Notes under the pieces: model-generated
Databases searched by the model: none
Told to the model about the DNA's origin: nothing
What the model saw: only the letters and a program-made list of their open reading frames with translations
In this document: one piece after another, positions 6,877 through 12,611 of the stretch
Position numbering within the stretch: the stretch's first letter is position 1
Layout: each line of letters starts with the position of its first letter
Made by a program: the position numbers and the translations under genes
Assembly (NCBI GenBank): GCA_002479245.1
Contig: DLMG01000008.1
Span: 9,202-21,812 of the forward strand
Source of the DNA: Verrucomicrobia subdivision 3 bacterium UBA7542
GTDB taxonomy: Bacteria > Verrucomicrobiota > Verrucomicrobiia > Limisphaerales > UBA11358
Length of the DNA: 12,611 bases
Reading direction: 5' to 3'

Positions 6877-7337
6877 CAACTCCGGCCTGACTTAAACAAC
6901 CGGGTTTTTAGTCCGGCATCGCGCGCAAGTTTTGCCTGCGCCGCGTCACAAGTCCAGAATTCATCAATCCCGGAAAGCAGATTCAACCGCCGCGCCGCCG
7001 CCACGTGCAGATAATCACCGCTTCCGCAAACAATGCCTCTGGCCTTTTCCGTGCTTAACTCCTCCGCCGCGTCCAACATTTTGTCCGCCGTCAGTTCGTC
7101 CTGCCAGCGCAGCCGGGCCGCCGTCTTTTCCGACGCCCGCAATGCCTGCCATGCCACTTCTCCATCGGCGTCGGTTCTGGCCATCCGAAGGTTGTGTCTT
7201 AGTTCGTAACGCAACCACGGCCAATACACAAAATCCGGCAAGTCTTTTTGAACCGCCGCGTCCACCACGACGGAAAATTCATCGTTCGGGTGAAGATAAG
7301 CAAACAGCGCCGAACTATCGGCGTAAACGAGCGGCAT
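6876..7337 (-). CDS. vapC: PIN-domain toxin (VapC-type)
   Basis: 153 residues from ATG at 7337. PIN-domain acidic residues are visible: Asp7 (YADSSALFAYL), Glu45 (RYEL), Asp108 (GSGDYLHVAAA) and Asp131 (TCDAAQ). VapC toxins are Mg-dependent RNases that cut tRNA or rRNA and are held inactive by their antitoxin. The AAAGGAG site 12-18 bp upstream and the 23-bp overlap with the antitoxin's 3' end settle the start and imply coupled translation; a longer frame to 7442 lies inside the antitoxin gene and is less likely. The stop is at the border of repeat copy D. Confidence 0.88.
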   Translation of the reverse strand: MPLVYADSSALFAYLHPNDEFSVVVDAAVQKDLPDFVYWPWLRYELRHNLRMARTDADGEVAWQALRASEKTAARLRWQDELTADKMLDAAEELSTEKARGIVCGSGDYLHVAAARRLNLLSGIDEFWTCDAAQAKLARDAGLKTRLFKSGRS

Positions 7338-7575
7338 AATTTCGTTTTCTCCTTTCGGCCAGGATCGGATTCGGACGTGTCGGGCCGCCCTTCGCCCGCG
7401 CTTTTCTGACGTCGGCCATGATTTCATCCCAGGACGGATCAATCTCCTCGTTGGCGGGCACCAACAAGGCGTCCGCCGTGCCGTTCCGCAACACCCGGAA
7501 CCGTTGCCCCCGCTTCACCGAGTCCAATACCGATCCGGTTTGCTCATGCAGTTCCTTGGAAGTAATCTCAGTCAT
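7315..7575 (-). CDS. Phd/YefM-type antitoxin
   Basis: 86 residues from ATG at 7575. The N-terminus MTEITSKELHEQTGSVLDSV followed by KRGQRFRVLRNG and ALLVP is the DNA-binding Phd/YefM fold. The C-terminal half (DPSWDEIMADVRKARAKGG and a basic tail) would wrap the toxin. It precedes and overlaps vapC on the minus strand, the usual antitoxin-first order. No ribosome-binding site is seen before the ATG. A palindrome 10 bp upstream is a likely autoregulatory operator. A longer frame to 7683 exists, but its extra residues are not family-like. Confidence 0.87.
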   Translation of the reverse strand: MTEITSKELHEQTGSVLDSVKRGQRFRVLRNGTADALLVPANEEIDPSWDEIMADVRKARAKGGPTRPNPILAERRKRNYAARLRR

Positions 7576-7579
7576 AAAG

Positions 7580-7610
7580 CGAATAGACACCAAAACGGTG
7601 TCGCCGTCAA
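7580..7610 (-). promoter_or_regulatory. Candidate promoter/operator of the toxin-antitoxin pair
   Basis: The inverted repeat GACACC-AAAAC-GGTGTC (7586-7602) lies 10 bp from the antitoxin ATG. On the minus strand it sits between TTGACG (7610-7605) and TATTCG (7585-7580), with a long 19-bp spacer. If this is the promoter, transcription would start at about the ATG, which would suit the absent ribosome-binding site. Palindrome seen; function inferred. Confidence 0.45.
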
Positions 7611-7710
7611 GCCGTGTCTGGACGTTTGGTCGGACGGAAGTTTGAACAGAATTTGTTGGCAACTTACCCGGACGACTCCCCAAAACCCCGTTTTTTGGGC
7701 GTGTTCCGTG

Positions 7711-7836
7711 TCATTTCTTGAGTGGTGGATTGGAGTCGGTCACCGGATTTCTCCGGGTCTCCGGACCATAGGACTCGACCTTGCCATCGACGAGGCGAAC
7801 AAAATAATAGCTGTATCGAACCTGAAAAAACCGCAT
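7711..7836 (-). pseudogene. 41-residue protein-like fragment, unrecognised
   Basis: The minus-strand frame from ATG 7836 to TGA 7711 encodes MRFFQVRYSYYFVRLVDGKV and on to ETRRNPVTDSNPPLKK. Composition and hydrophobic pattern look like genuine coding sequence, but the family is not recognised. Immediately upstream (from 7840) is the duplicated GxxExxY fragment, whose junction lies four bases from this ATG, so the frame may be the 3' remnant of a longer gene whose 5' part was replaced. No ribosome-binding site is seen. It could also be an intact small protein. Confidence 0.4.
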
Positions 7837-7839
7837 CCA

Positions 7840-7955
7840 GCCTGCAAGTGGCGCTGCTCCTGAACTTCAAAGAATTCAAGCTTGATTGGAAACGAGTGGT
7901 GAACGAACGCAGAAATAGAACCGCGGATGACGCGGATAACACGGATAAGAAATGA
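7840..7955 (+). pseudogene. Duplicated 3' fragment of the GxxExxY gene
   Basis: Bases 7840-7957 repeat 6721-6838 at a constant offset of 1119 bp with two differences (7882 C to T, and one G to A in the codon for Arg/Val region). The copy encodes residues 100-136 of the GxxExxY protein, including the TADDADNTDKK tail and stop. It has no start of its own; upstream sequence is unrelated. This is a truncated second copy rather than a functional gene. Confidence 0.92.
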
Positions 7956-8004
7956 ATTCCAGAATATCTTTCCCCCCATCCGCGCCATCCGCGTCACCCG
8001 CGGT
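7919..8004. repeat. Palindromic 9-bp-periodic repeat, copy E
   Basis: The left end AACCGCGGATGACGCGGAT is identical to copies B and D. The right end is more diverged (ATCCGCGCCATCCGCGTCAC then CCGCGGT), with an extra 9-bp unit. The centre differs from B and D after base 7957. Confidence 0.88.
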
Positions 8005-8061
8005 CCAACCCAATCCGGTGTGCCTTTTCCCCGCAGCCCACATGTGCCCAAGCGGACGGTT

Positions 8062-8077
8062 TGTGATTCACATCACG
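8062..8077 (+). promoter_or_regulatory. CRP/FNR-like palindrome upstream of the fusion gene
   Basis: TGTGAT-TCAC-ATCACG (8062-8077) matches the bacterial CRP half-site pattern TGTGAT-N4-ATCACA at all but the last base. It is centred 35 bp before the ATG at 8105. It is a single site without a clear -10/-35, so this is a motif-only call. It falls at the end of the 529-bp stretch 7576-8104, which otherwise holds the antitoxin operator, two gene fragments and repeat copy E. Confidence 0.38.
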
Positions 8078-8104
8078 GGGTGAAACCGGGTACAGTCTCG
8101 GGAC

Positions 8105-9928
8105 ATGAAACCGGAAGCCGCCGGCAAACAACGCGGAACCAAGTCGGGGCGCGCCCCCAAAATTGCGCGCCTGGCGCCGGTGGTTTGCGCCGGACCGGAG
8201 GCCAACGGAAGCGGGCCGGCCGGTAATGGCAACGGCAGCGGCCGGCTGGTCATGCGAATGGCCACTGAGCGCGACCGCGAAACCATTTACCGCCTGCGGC
8301 ACGAGGTTTACGCGCACGAACTGGGGCAGTATTCCCCCAATACCACGGGGCGGCTCACCGATTCGCTCGATGCCTTCAACCATTACATCGTCGCCGCCGA
8401 CGGCGACCGGATCGTGGGATTTGTTTCCATCACGCCGCCGGGCGGGCCGGGCTATTCCGTGGACAAATATTTCAAGCGCGAGGAACTGCCGTTTCCCGTG
8501 GACGACAAACTCTACGAGATCCGCCTGCTCACGGTGCCGCAGGCCTCCCGGCGCAGTCTGCTGGCCTCGGCGCTCATGTATGCCGCATTTCGCTGGATCG
8601 AGGCGCGCGGCGGCACACGCATCGTGGCCATCGGCCGCAAGGAAATCCGCAACATCCATCTCCGGGTCGGACTCAAGCCCACCGGCCAGGATGTGCAGTC
8701 CGGCGCCGTCACCTATGGCCTGCTCCATGGAACCATGGCCGACATCCATGCCGCCCTGCCCGGCGTCCGCCCGATCCTCGACCGGGTTTGCACGGAAATG
8801 TCGTGGCAGATTGGCGTGGCGTATGACACCCCCGGCGCTTGCTACCATGGCGGAAAATTTTTTGAAGCCGTCGGCGATGAATTTCAAACGCTCGAACGGC
8901 TGGATTCAGTCATCAATGCCGACGTGCTGGACGCGTGGTTCCCGCCATCGCCCAGGGCCGTCGCGGCGATTGAGCAACACCTGCCGCAAATCCTGCGCAC
9001 CTCGCCGCCGACGGGCTGCGAAGGATTGATCCGGACCATCGCGCGCGTGCGCGGCGTGCGACCGGAGTGCATTCTGCCCGGCGCCGGTTCCTCCGACCTG
9101 ATCTTCATGGCGTTGCGCCACTGGCTGACGGCGTCGTCGCGGGTGTTGATTCTCGATCCGAGTTACGGGGAATATGCGCATGTGCTGGAGCACGTGGTTG
9201 GCTGCCGCGTCGAACGGCTGCCGCTGCCGCGCGGCGAGCAATACCGCCTCGATCCGGGCCGCCTGGAGTTGAGCCTGGCCGGCGAATACGATCTCGTCGT
9301 GGTGGTCAATCCGAACAGTCCGACGGGCCAGCATGTGCCGCGTGAAGAACTGGAGGAAGTTTTGCGCAAGGCGCCTCCGGCCACGCGCGTATGGGTGGAT
9401 GAAACCTACGTGGACTACGCCGGCACGGGCCAGTCGCTCGAACCGTTCGCCGCGCGGTCGGAAAACGTGGTTGTTTGCAAATCCATGTCCAAGGTTTATG
9501 CGTTGAGCGGCGCGCGGGTGGCGTATCTGTGCGCCGGGCCGCATCAACTGGAATCGTTGCGTCCGCTCACCCCGCCGTGGGCCGTGAGCCTGCCGGCCCA
9601 GATCGCGGCGGTGAAAGCGCTCGAAGATCCCGGTTACTACGCCGCGAAATACGAGGAGACGCACGCCTTGCGGCGGCAACTGATTGAGGCGCTCAAGCCG
9701 TTGAACTGGGAGATCATTCCCGGCGTCACGAATTTTGTCCTGTGCCACCTGCCGGAGAACGGCCCGGATGCCGACACCGTGATTGCCCGCTGCCGCGAGC
9801 GCGGCTTGTTCCTGCGCAACGTGGCCACGATGGGAACGAGCTTTGGCAACCGCGCGCTCCGGATTGCGGTGAAGGATGCCGTGACCAACCGGCGGATGGT
9901 GGAGATCCTGCGGGAAGTAGCAGGCTGA
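8105..9928 (+). CDS. LuxI/FeeM-like acyltransferase fused to PLP-dependent aminotransferase-like enzyme
   Basis: 607 residues in three parts. Residues 1-48 are a Gly/Ala-rich linker-like start (the ATG at 8105 is kept because the frame is coding-like from there; ATG 8252 is an alternative). Residues 49-236 are a GNAT-fold domain resembling N-acyl-amino-acid synthase/autoinducer synthase (YRLRHEVYAHELGQY, 62-76; YEIRLLTVPQASRRS, 137-151), a group that takes acyl chains from acyl-ACP. Residues about 270-607 are a fold-type I PLP enzyme close to histidinol-phosphate aminotransferase/threonine-phosphate decarboxylase: PGAGSSD, NPNSPTG (402-408), Asp432 (WVDETY), Schiff-base Lys463 (KSMSKVYALSGAR) and Arg471. 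The joint ACYHGGKFFEAVGDEF (245-260) is unusual. It may couple making or modifying an amine or amino acid with N-acylation; substrate unknown. The ACP/FabD/FabG set 2 kb upstream could supply the acyl donor. Confidence 0.82.
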   Translation: MKPEAAGKQRGTKSGRAPKIARLAPVVCAGPEANGSGPAGNGNGSGRLVMRMATERDRETIYRLRHEVYAHELGQYSPNTTGRLTDSLDAFNHYIVAADGDRIVGFVSITPPGGPGYSVDKYFKREELPFPVDDKLYEIRLLTVPQASRRSLLASALMYAAFRWIEARGGTRIVAIGRKEIRNIHLRVGLKPTGQDVQSGAVTYGLLHGTMADIHAALPGVRPILDRVCTEMSWQIGVAYDTPGACYHGGKFFEAVGDEFQTLERLDSVINADVLDAWFPPSPRAVAAIEQHLPQILRTSPPTGCEGLIRTIARVRGVRPECILPGAGSSDLIFMALRHWLTASSRVLILDPSYGEYAHVLEHVVGCRVERLPLPRGEQYRLDPGRLELSLAGEYDLVVVVNPNSPTGQHVPREELEEVLRKAPPATRVWVDETYVDYAGTGQSLEPFAARSENVVVCKSMSKVYALSGARVAYLCAGPHQLESLRPLTPPWAVSLPAQIAAVKALEDPGYYAAKYEETHALRRQLIEALKPLNWEIIPGVTNFVLCHLPENGPDADTVIARCRERGLFLRNVATMGTSFGNRALRIAVKDAVTNRRMVEILREVAG

Positions 9929-9955
9929 AGCGCCGCATCAATCAAGCCAACGGCG

Positions 9956-9970
9956 GAGGATGCCGTCCTC
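9956..9970. terminator. Weak hairpin between convergent genes
   Basis: GAGGA (9956-9960) and TCCTC (9966-9970) flank TGCCG in the 60-bp gap between the fusion gene and the lipoprotein gene, followed by ATTT on the plus strand. The stem is only five pairs and the T-run is poor, so a bidirectional terminator is possible but not convincing. Confidence 0.22.
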
Positions 9971-9988
9971 ATTTCAGCGGAAGGGCTG

Positions 9989-10411
9989 CTACTGGTTCAC
10001 GTTAACGTCGTAGCGTTTAACTGGCTCCACGGTTTGCAGATTGAGATCGAAAAAGAGGCGTTGGGGAATAATATCGACCGGGGTAAAAGGAGCTCCACCC
10101 GTGCGAAATATCTTTGTCTGAACGCTCTGGCCTGCTTGGACTGGATAGGCTTTGATGACGATGTGGCCACCTCCCAAGCTGCGGAAACGGCGTTTTTTGT
10201 CGCCCCAGACTTTCAATGTGAGTGGGGCTTTGCCCAAGTAATCGTCGTTGACTTCGATACGAGCGCCCGGTTCGCTGGTTTCCACAGAAACCATGTATGC
10301 AATGGCACCTTTAGGTTGGCCAGGCTCCAAGGGCGGTGCGCTGGCGCACCCAAAAAACAAGAATAATAAGCCAACAGCCCAGAACGAAGACTTTGATGTT
10401 GCCCAACTCAT
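9989..10411 (-). CDS. PEGA-domain lipoprotein
   Basis: 140 residues from ATG 10411. A hydrophobic signal (SFWAVGLLFLFFG) ends in a lipobox with Cys22 (FFGCAS), so the mature protein should be lipid-anchored. Ala at +2 does not suggest retention at the inner membrane. Residues about 41-70 (SVETSEPGARIEVNDDYLG, then KAPLTLKVWG) form a PEGA domain, a small beta fold often found on cell-surface or peptidoglycan-associated proteins. The remainder (71-140) is beta-rich and not assigned. A longer frame starting at TTG 10447 would put a charged stretch before the signal and is less likely. It ends 60 bp from the end of the convergent fusion gene. Function unknown beyond envelope location. Confidence 0.8.
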   Translation of the reverse strand: MSWATSKSSFWAVGLLFLFFGCASAPPLEPGQPKGAIAYMVSVETSEPGARIEVNDDYLGKAPLTLKVWGDKKRRFRSLGGGHIVIKAYPVQAGQSVQTKIFRTGGAPFTPVDIIPQRLFFDLNLQTVEPVKRYDVNVNQ

Positions 10412-10565
10412 ACAATCGAGATTGCCTCGGCTCAGACTATGCGTCAAGAATCAAGGTGAAAGGATCGTACCCCTTCATGCCGCCAACCGGCGAACTGTGA
10501 CGGGAATTTTTTTCCTGAATTCAGTTTGGGATGGACGATTCGGGTTATTGGTATTTGGATTTTTG

Positions 10566-10582
10566 TCGCGCGAAGGGCGCGA
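10566..10582. repeat. Small GC hairpin TCGCGC/GCGCGA
   Basis: TCGCGC (10566-10571) and GCGCGA (10577-10582) around GAAGG, inside the 214-bp gap 10412-10625 between two minus-strand genes. It resembles fragments of dispersed CGCGAAG-type repeats; no T-run in the direction of the upstream gene. The rest of the gap shows nothing recognisable. Confidence 0.4.
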
Positions 10583-10625
10583 AGGTGGCTAACCCCAAGA
10601 TATGGCATTGTTATAGATCTCGCCT

Positions 10626-10931
10626 CTACCGTTTCCGCCAACGAACGCGCATGCTCATTTTCTCCAATTCTACTGACTTGGATTCATCGGCATCATCCAC
10701 AACGATTACTTGTCCGGTCGGGTATTTCTTCACCGTAACAGAGTGCCACTTCGCTTGCGACCTATCTTCTAAATATTCCCATCGTCCCGGCTGCGTTGGG
10801 AAAGGGCGGTTCTGGCCGCAGATTATGCAGGGTTGCATGTCTTCTATAATCTGTGCGGCGGAGGTTCCATCTGGATTTTTAAGCAGTTGAATCTGCCCGC
10901 ATAGATCGCAAAGTTTAGACGTAGTTTCCAT
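10626..10931 (-). CDS. Small protein with two CxxC motifs (putative zinc ribbon), unknown function
   Basis: 101 residues from ATG 10931. Cys8-x-x-Cys11 (CDLC) and Cys35-x-x-Cys38 (CIIC), both followed by Gly-Gln, form a likely four-Cys zinc site in the first 40 residues. The second half (KWHSVTVKKYPTGQVIVVDD) looks like a small beta domain, followed by a basic tail (MRVRWRKR). No signal peptide, so probably cytoplasmic. The family is not recognised. The gene is divergent from the Sel1/protease gene across 106 AT-rich bases; on the minus strand TTGAGA with TACTGT 16 bp on is a weak promoter candidate. Base composition is AT-richer than in the left half of the window. Confidence 0.65.
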   Translation of the reverse strand: METTSKLCDLCGQIQLLKNPDGTSAAQIIEDMQPCIICGQNRPFPTQPGRWEYLEDRSQAKWHSVTVKKYPTGQVIVVDDADESKSVELEKMSMRVRWRKR

Positions 10932-12312
10932 ACTAGGAATTTTAACTTAAATACAGTAGTTCATTGAAATAATTTCTCAATAACTAATTGACCTATCCCA
11001 TGCTTGCCACCAAACACAAATCAATTAACCTGACGACATGAAAGCAAATCCGTTGGCGTGTGCGCTATTGGTGCTGCTGGCAGTCGTTGTTCAATTGCCC
11101 GCTCAACAGCCGATTTCTTCAAGCGGCACAAACGCACCTAGCCTTCCAGATTTTGCCACCGATGCGGAACGCAAATTATTTGAGGATACCAAAGCCAAAG
11201 CAGAAAAAGGTGATGCCGTAGCACAATTCCTGCTTGGCTGGCGGTATAATAATGGCGAAGGCATAGCAACAAATTATACGGAAGCAGCCAAGTGGTATCG
11301 CAAAGCCGCTAACCAGAATTTCGCCCCAGCTCAATCCGATCTGGGCGTCTGTTACCTCGATGGCCGAGGGGTGGCGCAAGATTACGCAGAAGCGGTGAAG
11401 TGGTTTCACAAAGCTGCCGACAAGGGACTTGCAAATGCGCAATTCAATCTTGGCTGGATGTATGACAAAGGCGAAGGCGTGCCGAAAAATCACGAGGAAG
11501 CTGCCAAGTGGTATCGTAAGGCGGCAGAGCAAGGAGATGCTTCCGCTCAGAGCAGACTTGGAATGATGTATCTGACGGCTGATGGGATTGAACGCAACTA
11601 TTCCGAAGCGTTTAGATTTTTTAGCATGGCTGCCAAGCAAGGCGACAGAATGGGATTCACAGGTTTGTCTATGTGTTACGATGGTGGATATGGTGTTCCG
11701 GTTGATTATGCGAAAGCGGTGGAAATTACGCGGAGATTTGCGGACGCGGGCGATATAAGTGAGCAGAGGAATTTGGGTGCGGATTACGAACAGGGGCATG
11801 GAGTGAGACAGGATTATGTAGAGGCGTACAAATGGTATAATCTTGCGGCTGCTAACGAAGATGTTTCTCAAGGCGGGGCTTTAGAAAAACTGGGGTTTGA
11901 ACCAGCCTCAAAGATGCGAGACCATTTGGCTCAACTAATGACGTCGGAACAAATTGCCGAAGCACAACAATTGGCACGTGAATTTAAGCCCCATAAAGAA
12001 TCGAACTCTGGCAATTCTCATTCACACGAAAATCCATTCGCCAGCGGCACTGGCTTTTTCATCACGGACGATGGTTATTTGATTTCAAATTATCATGTCG
12101 TCAAGGATGCGACGAAAGTTCGTTTACTCACGAGCGCAGGTTTGATTGACGCCAAAGTGGTTCAGGTGGATGCGGCTAATGATCTGGCTTTGTTGAAGGC
12201 GGCCGGGCGGTTTGCGCCGCTGCCCATTACCGCCAGTCGCACGGTGAATCTGGGCGGCACAGTGGCGACGGTCGGTTTTCCCAACATCGGCATGCAGGGG
12301 TTCGCGCCCAAG

Positions 12313-12382
12313 CTGGCCCCGTGAGATAGCTTCTCTCTGGCTGCCGCGAATCTGTGCGCTGAATTATCTCACGGGGCTGGCC
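12313..12382. mobile_element. 64-bp palindrome-ended insertion in the protease gene
   Basis: Terminal inverted repeats CCCCGTGAGATA (12317-12328) and TATCTCACGGGG (12365-12376) are perfect. The 6-bp CTGGCC occurs on both sides (12313-12318 and 12377-12382) as a target-site duplication, partly overlapping the inverted repeat. Deleting 64 bp restores the coding frame. It is too short to code for anything, so it is a MITE/REP-like non-autonomous element. Confidence 0.8.
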
Positions 12383-12404
12383 AAGGGGGAAATCGCGTCG
12401 CTGT

Positions 12405-12510
12405 CGGGCCTTCGCCGCGCCGTAGTGTTTTGATTTTCCCGAATTCCACACCAGTCCGAGGTAATCAGTTTTCATCGCCATGTCAAATGCTTCGGCCACG
12501 CAGGCCGGGC
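12405..12510. mobile_element. 101-bp insertion in the protease gene with 5-bp duplication
   Basis: CGGGC at 12405-12409 recurs at 12506-12510; deleting 101 bp joins TCG-GGC to GCG-GCG-GAT and restores protease coding sequence. The ends show only short inverted similarity (GGCCT / AGGCC). On the minus strand the insert is open for about 30 codons (MAMKTDYLGLVWNSGKSKHY), which looks protein-like. It is not recognised as a known element. Confidence 0.7.
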
Positions 12511-12611
12511 GCGGCGGATGATCCGCGCTATTTTCAAATCAGCGTGCCGGTGCAGCCGGGCAATTCGGGCGGGGCGCTGGTGGATGAGCGGGGCAACGTC
12601 ATCGGCATCGT

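Larger units (their letters stand above)
11038..12611 (+). pseudogene. Secreted Sel1-repeat / trypsin-like (S1C) protease gene, broken by two insertions, runs off window
   Basis: Intact to residue 428 (stop at 12322-12324). A signal peptide (MKANPLACALLVLLAVVV, cleavage near PAQ 21-23) is followed by six 36-residue Sel1 repeats (about 55-270; for example AEAVKWFHKAADKG), a His/Ser linker, and a DegP-like protease domain with GTGFFITDDGYLISNYHVV (His353) and NDLALLKA (Asp382). The Ser is lost from this frame. After removal of the insertions at 12313-12376 (64 bp, stop codon inside) and 12405-12505 (101 bp), the frame resumes as AKGEIASLSG, AADDPRYF and QPGNSGG with Ser at 12565-12567, continuing past the window end. 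As it stands the product would be a truncated protein without the catalytic Ser, though the Sel1 part could still be made. Sel1 arrays bind proteins; the protease would act in the periplasm. Upstream TTGACC (10988) has no matching -10. Confidence 0.85.

Noticed and set aside
7722..7955. 77-codon plus-strand frame ending in the GxxExxY fragment
   Set aside because: Its first half is the antisense of the protein-like fragment at 7711-7836 and unrelated to any family; only the duplicated tail is meaningful.
4163..8004. CRISPR-like array from the recurring CGCGGAT repeats
   Set aside because: Copies are irregularly spaced by hundreds to thousands of bases, palindromic as a whole, and no spacers or cas genes are present.
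7994..8887. 297-codon minus-strand frame opposite the acyltransferase domain
   Set aside because: Antisense shadow without recognisable domains; the plus-strand domain is well supported.
8906..9748. 280-codon minus-strand frame opposite the fusion gene
   Set aside because: Arg/His/Gln-rich antisense shadow; the plus strand carries the PLP Lys, Asp and NPNSPTG motifs.
11176..11871. 231-codon minus-strand frame opposite the Sel1 repeats
   Set aside because: It mirrors the periodic Sel1 coding sequence and gives a repetitive hydrophobic translation; not a gene.
11038..12324. Treating the Sel1/protease frame as a complete 428-residue protein
   Set aside because: It stops within the first insertion before the catalytic Ser; the protease sequence resumes after the inserts, so it is an interrupted gene.

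Overview
The window reads as a chromosomal piece of a GC-rich member of the Verrucomicrobiota (Pedosphaera/Limisphaera-like). This is an inference from style: a GxxExxY-family gene whose last residues are written by a dispersed repeat (TADDADNTDKK tail), many copies of that palindromic repeat between genes, Sel1-repeat/S1C protease architecture, and a LuxI/FeeM-like acyltransferase fused to an aminotransferase. No rRNA, tRNA or CRISPR array is visible.

Left third (1-6086, all plus strand): an acyl-carrier-protein centred lipid or polyketide-type gene set. It starts with a ketosynthase-fold protein that has lost its catalytic Cys and one His (46-1197). A small outer-membrane beta-barrel gene with a good terminator follows (1360-2152). 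Next come a probable promoter and ACP, a GcvT-like folate-binding protein overlapping the ACP stop codon, a hotdog thioesterase, a FabG-type ketoreductase and a FabD-type acyltransferase. Together they could load, reduce and release an ACP-bound acyl chain. No competent condensing enzyme, dehydratase or enoyl reductase is visible, so these would have to lie upstream of base 1 or elsewhere. The GcvT-like member is the unusual partner.

Middle (4139-4363 and 6050-8104): a repeat-rich stretch. Five copies of a palindromic element built from a degenerate 9-bp unit occur here. They surround a GxxExxY gene, a convergent Phd/VapC-type toxin-antitoxin pair, a duplicated 118-bp 3' fragment of the GxxExxY gene and two small protein-like remnants. 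Four reading frames end inside the repeat in the same register and so share a C-terminal tail.

Right-centre (8105-9928): a 607-residue fusion of an N-acyl-amino-acid-synthase/LuxI-like acyltransferase and a fold-type I PLP enzyme, with a CRP/FNR-like palindrome just upstream. It is a plausible consumer of acyl-ACP made by the left-hand gene set, although nothing in the sequence proves the link.

Right end (9989-12611): a PEGA-domain lipoprotein and a small CxxC/CxxC protein on the minus strand, then a secreted Sel1-repeat plus trypsin-like protease gene. The protease gene is broken by two short insertions with target duplications (64 bp and 101 bp); removing both restores the frame through the catalytic GNSGG motif. 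The window ends inside this gene. Base composition shifts from AT-richer to GC-rich within the protease domain near 12190.
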